Positions 53,149-64,000 of a stretch of 64,000 bases of DNA are shown here, one piece after another. Source of the stretch: Apoderus coryli (Eukaryota > Arthropoda > Insecta > Coleoptera > Attelabidae); contig OU452208.1 in assembly GCA_911728435.2 (NCBI GenBank), positions 1,798,001 through 1,862,000 of the forward strand, written 5' to 3'. Position numbers and translations under genes: made by a program. The notes below the pieces were generated by a model. The model saw nothing but the letters and a program-made list of their open reading frames with translations. It did no database searches and had not been told where the DNA came from. Positions within the stretch are counted from its first letter, which is position 1, and every line of letters starts with the position of its first letter.

Positions 53149-54190
53149 AGGGTGGACATTTGAAAACGAAAAACGCCCGAGGTCATTCAACGCTCGGACC
53201 CGCCTATGTTTGATTTAAAGGGGAAACAATTTTTTGACATTTTCGCCCTTAAGTGTCAAAACTCTAGGATGCGCGGCAAGCATTGCCAAAATTCTAAATC
53301 GAATGGGGGGTCGAGTCATACCTTATTTTAAAGGTATTTTCATGTTGACTATAACCCCCCGAATTTGAACTCGATACTATATCTAACTAAGGTACAAAAA
53401 CAAGTTAATATATTTTTAATTTTTCATTCAAAAAGAGCTTGCACACTGATCAATTGAGTAAATGGTGGAAATGCTGACCACCCACCTCCATTCAGTGGTA
53501 AAGATTTTGTTCACAACGCTCTCGTATACATTTTGATAGATCTGTGGGGTGATTTAACGATATTTATGATTTATTCGTTGCTATGGGTTATCCAGAGATG
53601 TTGGCTGTGTGGCATAAATTTTAGATGGCCCATGCAAAATCTAATGGGCTAAAATCCGGAGAGCGTAAGTGTCACTGACTTCCAATCCAATGTCGTGGAA
53701 ACGTATACTCACTGTTGGATCTTGATAAACATGCCGTAAAATCATAACCTCTATTGCTTCATTTACTACTGGATTTTCACGTTTTTTATTTGCCACTGAC
53801 CGCAGTCTTTCTAAATTTTTGCACCAACTTTAGAATGTACTTGCAGTGGACTTCGGTTTGGATGTCAAATATTAAAGAGCTCGGAAGTTCTCTTACCATT
53901 TTCATTATTCTCAAAAATTTAGTAACCGAAGAATGTAATTTGATAATAATAATTGACAACTGATGTCATACCTGACATTATTTTTGTACTTTAATTAGCC
54001 ACTGCATTGGCCAGGTAGATAGTAGCGATTTGGAATTCGGGGGGTTATAATGTACTTAAAAATACCTTTCAAATAAGCTCTCAGTCGACCCGCCATTCAA
54101 TTTAAAATTTTGGGGGTGCTTACCACGCCCTCTAGGGTTTTGACACTTGGGGGGCGAAAATATCTAAAATTAATAATTGATGGGTCCGAG
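53149..54190. mobile_element. TIR element inserted in a Tc1 relic
   Basis: The left end starts TACAGGGTGGACATTTGAAA near 53147. The left arm (to about 53395) is matched in inverted form at 54000-54185 (GGGTCCGAG, GTCGACCC, GGGGGTTATA words). The right outer end is truncated before the CAGGGTGG terminus. The interior (53440-53960) shows no intact frame. Confidence 0.6.
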
Positions 54191-54191
54191 T

Positions 54192-54784
54192 GTTTTTATC
54201 CTGCATGAAAAGAAAATCAGTGCTTGTACCATATGCTGCAGAAATAACTTGACATCTCCAAATCTGGATACTTCTTGTACGCACCCGGCCATCACAGGTG
54301 ACCCGAAATCTTGATTTGTCTGTAAAAAGTACTGTTCTGCATTGTCGATGTTGCCATCCCAAATCATCAAGAGCATAGTTTAATCGCATTGTTTTATGAT
54401 GTCGAGTTACAACAGGTTTTCGTAGCGGTCTTCTTGATTTTAAATCTGATTCCGTAACCTGTCTGGTCAGAAATGGTTACCTGATGAGCCATCCTAAGTG
54501 TAGTTTGAAGGTCTTTTGCTGTCGCTATTCGTTTTCGCAAAGATAAACTAGTAAATATCGGTCCTGAATATGTGTCGTTTTGTGCTTTCGACCTTGTCCG
54601 GTTCGTCTTTTATATCGTCCAGTCTCTCTATAGCGAACATACAAACGTGCGTGATGACTGACGGACTGCGATTAAAATTTTTTGCTACTTGTTGAATTTT
54701 TACACCATTTTCAATTAAAGCTATAGCACAAGCGACTTCGATCTCGCTAAGATCTCTCATTTTGACAGATAATGAATTCAACAA
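54192..54784 (-). pseudogene. Tc1-like transposase relic
   Basis: From 54784 the minus strand reads SEIEVACAIALIENGVKIQQ then VAKNFNRSPSVI, the Tc1 N-terminal helix-turn-helix. Broken frames follow, then TMRLNYALDDLGWQHRQCRT and VLFTDKSRF, where the usual FTDES is changed to FTDKS. FLFMQD marks the approach to the second catalytic Asp, where the frame stops at the junction with the inserted TIR element. The remaining C-terminal part is not seen to the left. Confidence 0.75.
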
Positions 54785-54809
54785 CTACAAACTGTTATGC
54801 CATTGACGC

Positions 54810-55800
54810 TCGTTTGTGACGCTTTCTAAGCCCAGGGCCAAATTAAGTTTTTAAGGGGCCCCTCCATGGCCGGATTAAGCTTTCATGGGGCCCGGTGCCC
54901 GGGGCTGTTACAGATTTAAGGGGACCTTTATAAATAAAATGCAAAAATATTAAAAAACTACACTTTTGATATAACAAAAGTCACTGCTTCTGCTTACTGC
55001 TATACATACTTTACAAAACTACTTAGGTCAGAATATTTTCTTTCGCAACTGTAACTAATTCTTGTATAAAATCATCAAATTCTTATTCTCTCAGGACGTC
55101 CTTTTCTATGCTCATCAATGTTAATGAAGACAGGCGTTCCTCCTGCATTGTTGTTCTATATTTATTTTTAATGTAAACACTAGTTTTGAAAAAGAACGTT
55201 CTGAGTCACAGTATTGACAAATAAATTTTTAAAATGGTGTACACGTTGGGGATCGTGCCAATTAATTGATTTTCCAAAATGTAGCTTAGAAAATCAAGCG
55301 GATTACAGGACTTAATCTTGGAATTTTTAAGAACTTTAGAAAATAATACCAATTCATCAGTTAAATTAACATTTATATCATTTCTTTTTTATTTAAATTC
55401 TTCAATTTCTATTTTAGATAAATCAGAATTAAATTTTGATAATAATCCAAACAACTCGCTAAGATCTGAATATGCATTACAACGGCGTTGTAATTCATTG
55501 CTCAGCTAGTCTATTATACCTAAATACGTCTGTGTTCGAAATTCAAACCTGGGTTTTGGAGTATATTAGAAAATTCCCCAGAGAGCCTTAAAATTTTATT
55601 CCAGAAAGTAGCCATTACAAGAGTCTCCATTTTTATCATTTGTTTATAAAGACTTTTGCCGCATCTTCTTTACAACTCCAACGAGTGGTATAGTCCTTCC
55701 ATTCCTAATGTATAATATATAAATTTAACAATTCTACCGGGGCTATCCGTTCCCATGCCTCTTTACATTAGAAATGGGCATCGAATTCAGCGTTTTTTGA
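54810..55800 (-). pseudogene. hAT-type transposase relic (ZMYM1-like)
   Basis: Minus-strand pieces in shifting frames show the hAT C-terminal dimerisation region. They are a SERSFSKL-like block near 55165-55200, RTTMQEERLSSLTLMSIEKD at about 55090-55160 and FDDFIQELV near 55045-55080. Upstream pieces such as ALVMATFWNKI-like residues (about 55570-55620) and LSELFGLLSKF (about 55430-55470) also fit the ZMYM1/DUF4371 group. The flank GGGGCCCGGTGCCCGGGGC near 54890 resembles hAT element ends. Confidence 0.65.
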
Positions 55801-55974
55801 TACAATTCTCCCTCCTATATAAGATGCTTGTCAAAGGAAGCCGCCTTATAAGAAAAGTAACTACAGGGACTGGCAAAACTATTGGGTTAATGATTAGAGT
55901 TTGCAAATAAATATAATATGAATGAACCAAATAATTTTTGGTAACGTGTTATTTTCCCAGATTAATCTAAATAT

Positions 55975-56080
55975 AATCGGATGGACATCATATGGTATGG
56001 CGAAGCCTTAATGTGGAATTTACGAGGAAAATTTGTGTCCGACAGTAAAACACGGTGGCAGAATATTGTAACCATGATCT
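55975..56080 (+). pseudogene. Small Tc1-like fragment
   Basis: One frame reads WTSYGMAKP, a stop, then NLCPTVKHGGRIL, the Tc1 block just before the second catalytic Asp. Nothing else of the element is recognised. Confidence 0.4.
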
Positions 56081-56287
56081 GTTCAATAGTTTTTCTTAGA
56101 TTACTAAAATGTAAGAAGATCTATCAAATTACATAATAATTTTTAATACAACGTCAAGTGGATGAAATTTTTTCCGTCACTGTATACAGTGACACGGCCA
56201 CGCGATACATTAGGATGGTATACGACACGAGCGGAACACGTTGGGAGTTTAAGCATCAATATTTATATGAGCAAAAATGTTTATTAT

Positions 56288-57981
56288 CAGTTAAGGTCTG
56301 AAGTGTTATGGTTGTTGATGGTATTAACATAAAAATGATACGCTTAGTTATACCACATTGTGCGGATATAATTTGCAATATTTTCAATGACTCTGTCAGT
56401 TCAGGGACATTTCCTAATGTTTGGAAGATGGCGGATGTGATTCCACTACCTAAAGTTCGGTCTCCTGTAACTTGTAATGATTTGCGACCAATTAGCATAC
56501 TTCCCGCAATGTCGAAGATATTTGAGCGAATAATTGGTGGTCAAGTTTTAAACTATATACGTGAGAATAGCATTTTGCCGTCTATTCAATCAAGCTTTCG
56601 GGAGAAGCACAGCACAACCACCGCGCTTCTGAGCGTCATGAGTGACCTTGCTACCGCCATGGACAGATCCATGTTAACGATACTTGTTCTGCTGGATCAA
56701 AGTAAAGCTTTCGATCGTGTTAATTTTGAATTATTGCTTTCCAAGCTTAAATACCTTGGATTTGATGGTGTGTCGCTGACATGGTTCAGAAGTTATCTGT
56801 GTGGTCGAAGACAGCGGGTGAAATTGCATGGCAAATGTTCAGATTTTTTGGTGACCAATAGTGGACCAATAGGGAGTATTCTTGGACCATTGTTGTTTTC
56901 TGTTTATGTATTTGACATTGTGGGATCATTCCAGCTCTCTACCATACACTTCTATGCGGACGATATCCAGGTATATTTGTCTTTTCCCCTAGCCAGTGCT
57001 GAGACTGCAATTGATGTAATAAATGGAGAGCTGTCTCAGTTTTCTTGTTGGTGGGTTAACAATGGTTTACTCCTGAACTCTAGGAAGATGGTGGCAATGT
57101 GCATTGGCAACGAGCGCCACGGTAGTTTTGTTACTCAAGAGTTTAATGTTAAGATTAACAATGATGTTATCCCCTGGATGCATAAAGCTCGAGATCTAGG
57201 AGTAATCGTGAATTCTGAGCTAAATTTTAATGAGCATTGTGACAATGTATGCATGAATTCACTTTTTAAATTGCTTTCGATATACCATCTTAAACACCTG
57301 GTTGATGAGCATACTAAACTTAAATTGGTTAAAGCTCTTATTTATCCGCATTTGGATTATTGTTTTCCGGTATATTTTTATTTTTTGTTTCATTATAATA
57401 AAATGAAGTTGCAGAGAGTGCAGAATTCTTGTATAAGGTTTGTTTGCACGGTTCCTTTTGCTGCACATGTCACTCCTTTTATTTGAGAGATTGGGTGAGC
57501 CAAAGTTGGATGTGAGATATGAGTATTTATATACTTCATTGCTACAGAAGATATACCATGCTCGTGACCCTCAATATTTGTATAAGTTGTTGTGTAGACG
57601 TTCTAATGTTCATGATGTTAATGTACGTATTGATTCCTTTACTATCCCTAAGCCTGACAGCAAAATTTGAGGGCAGTTTCTCGTATATGGCCTCACTACT
57701 GCTAAATAAATGTATTGATATAATTGATTTGTCATTGGAATTATTTCAGCGACAATTGAAGCTCAGAATTTATTCATAGTGTGATTAACTTTTTACATTA
57801 ATTTATAATGAAAATTTGTTTATTCTAGTTTTAAAAGTTTTTGTTTTGTACATTCTTTCTTTATTTGTATATGCTTTTTTAAGGAAGAGTGGAAGAGTGG
57901 CATTGGCCAAATCTTTATCCTTTTTGTGCAATTGTATATATTCTACATTTTCACAATAAATCATTATTATTATTATTAAAA
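56288..57981 (+). mobile_element. CR1-like non-LTR retrotransposon H, 5'-truncated
   Basis: Starts inside the RT and ends with TTCACAATAAATC and an (ATT)n tract at 57963-57980. It is related to antisense element D by the shared LRPISILPAMSK block and general order. Confidence 0.85.
56308..57660 (+). pseudogene. Reverse transcriptase and C-terminal region of element H
   Basis: The open part 56308-57486 holds [76 protein letters not shown] with the catalytic Asps, ARDLGVIVNSELNFNEH, and LQRVQNSCIRF. The usual GVPQGS is GPIGS here. A frameshift near 57470 moves the C-terminal end into the frame of 57440-57670. The Met at 56308 is internal; the protein began further upstream in a complete element. 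Apart from the shift, this is one of the better preserved RT domains here. Confidence 0.85.
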
Positions 57982-57984
57982 TAG

Positions 57985-58990
57985 TGAAGTGACAAATACA
58001 CTTATTATAAAAAGAATGTTTGAATTAACTAAGATTCCGGTTTCTACTATTAATCACTCTCTAAAAGAAATCGGAAAAATAAAAAATTTAAAAATATTGA
58101 CGATGCCTCAAAGGATATTCGAAGAACAATTCATAATTTTTATAAAGAAAATAAAGTCCCTACTTTGGAAATGATTTCGAATAAACTGAGCGAATACCCT
58201 AATTATAATTATCGATCTTTGGAAACTTTAAGAGGTATTTTATTAGAGTGCGGATTTAAATATAAGAAAATTAATAATGGAATCACGCCGTATTGTGGAA
58301 ATGCGCGAGGAATATTTGCGTAAAATAAAAGAGTACCGCGAGTCAAAGAGAATGGTAATATATCTTGACGAGACCTGGTTTGATACGCATGATACTGTGA
58401 AGTACGGTTGGCTAGACATGACTGAAACTTGTACTTTAAATGCTCCATGTTCAAGGGGAAAACGGGTTATAATTCTACATGCGAGAAGTGAAAATGGGTT
58501 CGTATACCCAACGCACTGCTCTTGTCAGCCAAAAACATAAGACAGTCTTCTGCGGACTATACCACGAAGACATGACCGCAAATTTGTTTGAAAAATGGTT
58601 TGCTGAAAAGCTAGTATCTAATATTCCCCCAAGTTCAGTTATCGTTTTGGATAATGCGTCTTATCATTCGCGAATGTTAAATAAAATACCTAATAATAAT
58701 ACAAAAAAGGAGGATAATATTAAAGTTTATGATACAATTTTAAAAAAGAATACGTTATAGATCATATCTGCGAAACCCACGGCCATAGTATATTTACGTT
58801 TACCTCCATATTACTGCGTATTCAATCCTATAGAATTGGTTTGGTGCAGTCTAAAAGAACAGTTGAGAAAATGCAATCAGAATCCGACTTTAAACGCTGT
58901 AATCCTAGAGAATATAAGAACCGTTATAGCTGATTTAGACAAAACTACATATGGAAAAAATTGGTGGATCACATTTTTCCGGCCATAGAG
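57985..58990 (+). pseudogene. DDE_3-type transposase relic
   Basis: Frames combine to an N-terminal region (ISNKLSEYPNYNYRSLETLR), then VIYLDETWFDTHDTVKYGW with the first Asp-Glu block and GKRVIILHARSENGF. The middle continues in another frame as DMTANLFEKWFAEKLVSNIP and VIVLDNASYHSR with the second Asp. The last piece reads PPYYCVFNPIELVWCSLKEQ, carrying the catalytic Glu. This is a widespread IS630/Tc1-related group in insects. Shifts near 58270, 58500 and 58690 break it, but all three catalytic blocks are still visible. Confidence 0.78.
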
Positions 58991-58994
58991 GCAT

Positions 58995-60055
58995 AAAGGA
59001 TTTTTAAAATATCGTAGGGCATGTAGGTATTGTTATGAAAAGTTAAAATGGTGCGCCTATGGACGGCAGAGGTCGGCATTGACTTTACAAAGGAATATGG
59101 GGTTGTGGTTTTTTATAGCATTATATACTAAGATTGGAAAGAGTACACTCAGTTATTTGAGAGTAACGTTTTTGCCAATATGATTTAATAGCAAATGCCA
59201 TCGATGTGTGGAGGCTCTAAAAAAAGCAAACAATTTTTGCAAAAAACTAAAACTTTGTGGCATCAAGGCAATCGCCAACAGCACATTCTCCAACTAATAT
59301 TGAAGCCTTTATTCATTTTTGGCATTACAGTCCCTTGACAAATAAACGGCCCCTGTGGGGTCCCTATGATCTGCGGGGCATCAGGCATCGATAATCCTTT
59401 GAAACTAGCTGGTTATGCCAATCCGAAAGAGACAATGAGAAAATGCTTCACATTACCCTGATAAACAATTTTGTTTTGTGAACAGAGTAAGGTTTTAGTA
59501 GAGCTGGTATAATAAGAGCGATCACACACACACACCTTAAAACTGCTACATTTAAGTCTCAAATTAAAAATCGAATAAGTACACTACTATCCGCGGTTGA
59601 GAAACACTGTTCTACAGCACACGGATAAATAGATGTACACAGAGTTAGACAGTAATACGGATACTTTATACAGGCTTTTGTCTCTTCGTTTCGTTTTTTT
59701 CCCATTTTCCCTTCTTTTTCTAAAATGAGTTCAATACACCGAAAGTATTTGACAACAAACATTGGGAGAATATTATCGAAGACATCTGCCAGAAGTTATA
59801 CACACAATATAATTATAATTATGGAGCCAGAGCGTTTACAGTATGCCTCTTTGTTTATATACGCGTTTCAAATAATACTGAAATCAAGAATTCTATTGTT
59901 GCTTTTTGTATGTAACAAGTATGTAGAATGTGTAACTTTCAGTAATTTGTTTTCATTTTTGAAAATGTAATTAATCTTGCTTTGCAATAGATGGTATAAT
60001 ATGAAGAAGACGTTATATCATCATCATTTTTAAGGGGTAGAAATAATTAACCGCT
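58995..60055. other. No recognised genes
   Basis: Open stretches at 59559-59762 and 59725-59970 lack any family signature and overlap on opposite strands. A (CA)n tract is near 59525. Confidence 0.4.
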
Positions 60056-60076
60056 AAGACATTTATTTTTGTTATT

Positions 60077-60155
60077 GTGTGTGCTGCAAAATGTTGTACC
60101 AATAAGCGGTACACTTGCTCTAAACATTTTTTTCGCTTCCCCAAAGACCTGTTAG
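60077..60155 (+). pseudogene. THAP domain, first-half exon
   Basis: The frame reads VCAAKCCTNKRYTCSKHFFR then FPKDLLG, followed by a GTGAGT donor. This is the start of a THAP domain, with its first Cys pair and the FFRFPKD motif. No ATG is found in frame, so the start codon has been lost or lies elsewhere. A second-half exon of the same domain type sits at 1214-1408, but not as part of this gene. The following exon is not found nearby. Confidence 0.55.
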
Positions 60156-60159
60156 GTGA

Positions 60160-62395
60160 GTAATAAGTAAAAATAAAGATGAATAGAAGATAATTTTACT
60201 TTTATAACAACTATTTGTATAATCGTAAAATTTGTATTACGAAATGACAGCAACCAATATGTTTTTAAACTAAATGCAAGTGAAACATAAACACAAGTTG
60301 TCACGTGGCGAGATAGCATGATAACGCAATCAGCTAGGGGTTATATTATTGACAATATATATATGGCCCTTGTTTGACTAAAATTGCTGAGAACGGGATG
60401 CAGTTGATGTAGAATTCAGGCACACCGCTTGTATGTGGAATTTGTAGGGGTGAAAGAGGCTAGCGCTAAGATTAAGGAAATCGGCTGGTTAAGAATGAAA
60501 CAACGTCGGATTTTCGTTCACTAATTTTGATTAATAAAACCATCAGGTGGAAAAAGGCGGGATACTTATATGAAAGATTGAAGTTCCGGGGATCTGTGTA
60601 TGATGTGAAAAACTATAATTATTTTTAGTCAGGACCTGACTTTTAACCCAAAATGGCGTCGTCATACGTCACAGTTTGAAATTATTTAGTTCAAAGTGCC
60701 AACGTGGACTCGGAATGCTGTACTTATTATGCTGTGGCCAAACAGTGATTCAAACTCGATTTGACAGACTTATGTTGCCCACACCAATGCATTTACAAAT
60801 TTGGGTTGTGTTATAAAGAATATTGTCCGCACCAATAGATTTTTTAAATATTTTATGTTATTATTTTTTTTACTGTTAGTAAAAAATATATTTATATGGA
60901 AATTAAGAACTTGAATGAATCTGTCCTCTCTATCGAAAATGTTGTGTATAATATTAGAGAACAATGCAAAACAACTACTACACTGGGTACTAGCTCGACT
61001 GAAATTGAATTATAAGCACCAGTTTTCTAAATAAATAGCGGGGACAGATTGGTCTCACATCGAAAAAATCTAAATTCACTTTCTTAATTAATATATTTAG
61101 TAAAAATCAAATATCTATACACATCAAACAAAAATAACATCACATTCAAAATATGTTTTTGGTTACTACACATTAATAGAGAATATTGGCTTCACAATTA
61201 TTTTTGATTTGAATTATGATTAAATTATATTGAGACAAATATGAGCGACCTATCTAGATCACTGTTGGTATTATTGTTACTATTTGTTATATTATATTTC
61301 TCGTTTTCTTTGTTTATTTATTATTTCCAATAGAAATGTATTTATTTCTTTTAAATAGGTCTAAATCTTTTTTAAAAGCCACAATAATATAATACATAAT
61401 AACCCGCACTACAAATACCTCTGCACGTACTATAGTCAACCCCTTTACACCTAGCATGAACCAAACTATCGGAGCTGGCACTTTCTCGGTAGGCGTGGTT
61501 TCAAAAAGAATTGAAACAGGCGCGCTGGCTTGCTTACGCATCTGGTTTATTAAATCTGTGGTATTGTTCCAAATTACATCGCAATATACCAAACGGTTCA
61601 AAAGTTAGATAGGAGGGTCTCTGTATGATAAGAATAAGATATTAAGAACTTACAGTTTAACTCTTTTCAATATAAACAGTCAACAAAAGTATTCTTAGTC
61701 AATAAACTTGGTTAAGTCTAAGGTATGAATCGTAATAGTCTTTTTAATTTGTAAATCTTTTTGATTGAGCTCGCCATAAAATATAATAAGCCAAAAAGTA
61801 CTCAAAATACAATTTTTACAGCAGTCCCAAGCGCCGAAATAGATCAAAAAACAATTAGGGCTATAGACCATTAGGTAATTTATATCTTGATTCTCGTTAT
61901 TTCTCAAAATTTTAACTTTGTTTTTATTCTACTTCACTTCACTAACTCATTTCAAAATACTGTTTTTAATAGGTATACCTACTGTAAGTTATTGGTGTCT
62001 TTCATGCCACCCAACGGACATATAAAAGTAAATCACTTTCACTAGCAATTCCTGTGTGAGTCAGAACACAAAATGCTATTAAATAATATAGTGGTGAATC
62101 TCATTATTCACGGACAAAGAAGGGTTGTTGCGATTTAGAGGTTGTGTAGTAGTGGTTGTGGCATATTTTACTATTTAACAATATTATGATTCACTGGAGA
62201 TTTTTGAGGTATACAGGCAGGGCCGCCGCTAAGGTTGGCCGCCCATCTGCAACTCAATATATGCCGCCGCTCTTCTCGTCTATGTACAAGGTGAGCAAAA
62301 CGCGTTATGTTATGAGAAAATGAAAAAGGTAAATAAATTCTGAAAACAGGTTCTTAAATGGGATTAGGTAAGCTCCATTTTAAACCAAATTTAAA
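60160..62395. other. No recognised genes
   Basis: AT-rich DNA. The open stretch at 61314-61601 (minus) is the longest but has no known motif. GGGCCGCCGCTAAGG near 62220 resembles the start of some DNA transposons. Confidence 0.4.
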
Positions 62396-62404
62396 TACTT
62401 TTAC

Positions 62405-62790
62405 GAAGGTGTTTATCCAGTGAACAATATTTGCAATTTCTTCAAGAACAACGTCCTGTGATTCTCGAAAATGTACCATTACAGGTACGAGCAAATATCT
62501 TTTTCCAGCATGAATCATCCAAGAATTTTTAAATGATATTTTCGAGGAAAATTGGATAGGTTAAATGGACCAATACAGTGGCCGCCTAAATCACCTAATT
62601 TGACCCTATGGGGAACATTGAAAAATAAAGTTTATAAAACGCCAACCTATAACTTAGAACATTTATAGGAAACAATTAGAAATGCATGCAATGCAAACTC
62701 TCAAGAGAAATCTCATGTAACGCCTCAGGAAGATTAGATCAGAGTTTAGAAGGAGTAGGTGGTCACATTGAAAATTTGTTGTAGTGATTG
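62405..62790 (+). pseudogene. Mariner-like transposase C-terminal relic
   Basis: Combined frames read FFEENWI, GRLNGPIQWPPKSPNLTLWG, LKNKVYKTP, a Leu-rich helix, and VGGHIENLL before a stop. This matches the end of rosa/mariner-type proteins (compare GPIEWPARSPDLSPLD in the intact copy at 37.4 kb). The third catalytic Asp falls in a deletion. Confidence 0.7.
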
Positions 62791-63269
62791 ATTTCCTGTA
62801 ATTAATTAGTTGTAACCTATAGTATAATTTGTTTAATTCTTTGGACATAGTTACTATCAAATAGTATCATCTGTTTTTTTTTAATTTTTAATAAATAATT
62901 ATTATTAACAGTTAATGTTTAATTATTAGTGAGACTACACTAAAAGGCATGTAATAACGTAACTTCTTTCTTGATTGTATATCAACAAACAGTTTGACTT
63001 ATATTACACGAATTCTATTTATCAACCATTTATTTTAAGTTTAATTATTGACAGATATAATTGCAGTTTGTTTCCAAAGCTTGTTTAAAAATTTGTAAGG
63101 GATGCGAATATTTTTTCTACAATTTTACTTATAATAATTTTTTAACGAATAAATCTTTTCTTTACAAACGTTCGTTGTTGAGAAAAAATAGTTCTTTTGA
63201 ATTATGCAACAATATATTTCTCAAAAAATAAAATAAAAAAAAAGTTGATGACGTCGTTTAGGTACTTAG

Positions 63270-63575
63270 GTTTCCAAATTTAAACCTATGAAAAATTATT
63301 CAATATTTCGGATGAGTTTAAGAACTCTTTTTCAAAACCCTTGCCTACGCTCAATGTTTTCTAAAAGTTAATCAGCATCTAGAGATATCCTGTAGTATTT
63401 TTGTACCAAATTTGGTTAAATATGTTAAGTAGTTTTTGAGTTATCTTGGATACAGACATTTTTTTAAAACTTTTTATTTACGTATAAAATGACCGAAAAC
63501 ACATATTTGCGGTGCTATTAAAAAACAAAAATTGATCAAACTATGAGCCTCCATATACATAATATGATATGGAAA
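63270..63575 (+). mobile_element. Helitron-like repeat, third copy, 3' part
   Basis: It carries GCCTACGCTCAATG, CCAAATTTGGTTAAA, a single ACAGACA and the 3' hairpin (CCTCCATAT, then ATATGGA) ending near GCTAA. Its intact hairpin shows what the copy at 36.9 kb looked like before the rosa-type element entered. Confidence 0.7.
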
Positions 63576-63702
63576 GCTAAAAAAGTATTATTAACACAGT
63601 TTATATACAGTTACTTCACATCGTGTCGGCACCTTTGTTACCTCTGTCTTAAAAGCAATTCGCCGCCGCTTATAGTTATAGTATAGTATCTTATAGTATA
63701 TA

Positions 63703-64000
63703 CAGGGTGGTCCAACGAAAAGTTTGCACCTAGCTTTTCTCTTTTTTTTGTAGTCGAATGCGAAAATGCTCGGACACGTCGATTTTGCTTTTGAGGGGGA
63801 CACATTTTAAACATATTTTTCGATCTGCGCCTTTAACCCCCTAGCGGGGGTGAGTAACAACCCTAAAATTTTAAATGGAAAGAGGGGTCTAATGACATAT
63901 CATTTGAAAGGACACAAAATTGTCTTTCTAATGATACCCTATTTGTCGAATTTTACTAAAACAGTTAATACGAAAACGACTTTAAAGACATTAAGCCGAT
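63703..64000 (+). mobile_element. Second rosa-type element, runs off the window
   Basis: It begins CAGGGTGGTCCAACGAAAAG next to TA and matches 36912-37209 base for base except for one T/A difference near 63780. The transposase would begin beyond the window end. Confidence 0.93.

Noticed and set aside
61314..61601. 95-codon minus-strand open stretch
   Set aside because: No recognised domain; hydrophobic runs are expected from AT-rich DNA. Kept only as part of the unassigned interval.

Overview
The window is eukaryotic nuclear DNA, almost certainly from an insect. It is strongly AT-rich, has spliced genes with GT..AG introns, and carries a TCAGT-type arthropod initiator. It is packed with transposon families typical of insects: CR1/Jockey/RTE-like non-LTR elements, Gypsy and Copia, mariner/Tc1/rosa, pogo, hAT, THAP/P-like and Helitron-like elements. 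A beetle or similar large-genome insect is my guess from the element mix; the sequence does not prove it.

Only two host genes are supported. A two-exon EMC7 gene (ER membrane protein complex subunit 7) lies at 4921-6595 and gives a full 236-residue protein. At 27.2-27.5 kb there is a GC-rich 5' exon coding a signal peptide that ends in Trp plus a split Trp codon. Its phase and sequence fit exon 1 of wingless/Wnt1. The rest of that gene is not recognisable downstream, so most of the right half of the window would be its first intron.

Layout. 0.3-2.4 kb: inverted-repeat-bounded element with a THAP-domain exon. 3.1-3.6 kb: TATA promoter followed by a hammerhead-like motif. 4.9-6.7 kb: EMC7. 6.7-7.1 kb: 138-bp-arm palindrome. 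7.3-14.1 kb: pile of non-LTR retrotransposons, including two copies of one family. 14.6-20.7 kb: complete, apparently intact Gypsy element with 708-bp LTRs. 20.7-23.9 kb: pogo relic, GAGACG-rich block, repetitive AAATAAATATTT DNA with a well-formed hammerhead ribozyme at 22.4 kb, and an RNase H relic. 24.0-26.2 kb: mariner-type relic folded into a giant inverted repeat. 27.2-27.5 kb: wingless-like exon. 28.7-30.8 kb: antisense CR1-like element. 31.0-34.9 kb: palindromic and TIR elements. 35.0-38.95 kb: Helitron-like repeat with tandem monomers and an (ACAG)n tract, carrying a 2025-bp DD41D (rosa-type) transposon in its 3' hairpin. 39.8-43 kb: non-LTR fragments. 43.3-48.4 kb: four-element nest (mariner relic containing a non-LTR element and a Copia that itself contains another non-LTR fragment). 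48.6-50.2 kb: second Helitron-like copy, inverted. 50.2-64 kb: relics of Tc1, hAT, CR1, a DDE transposase, THAP and mariner, then a third Helitron-like piece and the start of a second rosa-type copy that runs off the window.

The genes do not form a pathway; this is a host locus shaped by repeated insertion. Possibly active parts are the Gypsy element (LTRs equal in length and apparently identical) and the rosa-type family (two near-identical ends in one window). The hammerhead ribozyme at 22.36-22.42 kb is the most unusual functional-looking object.
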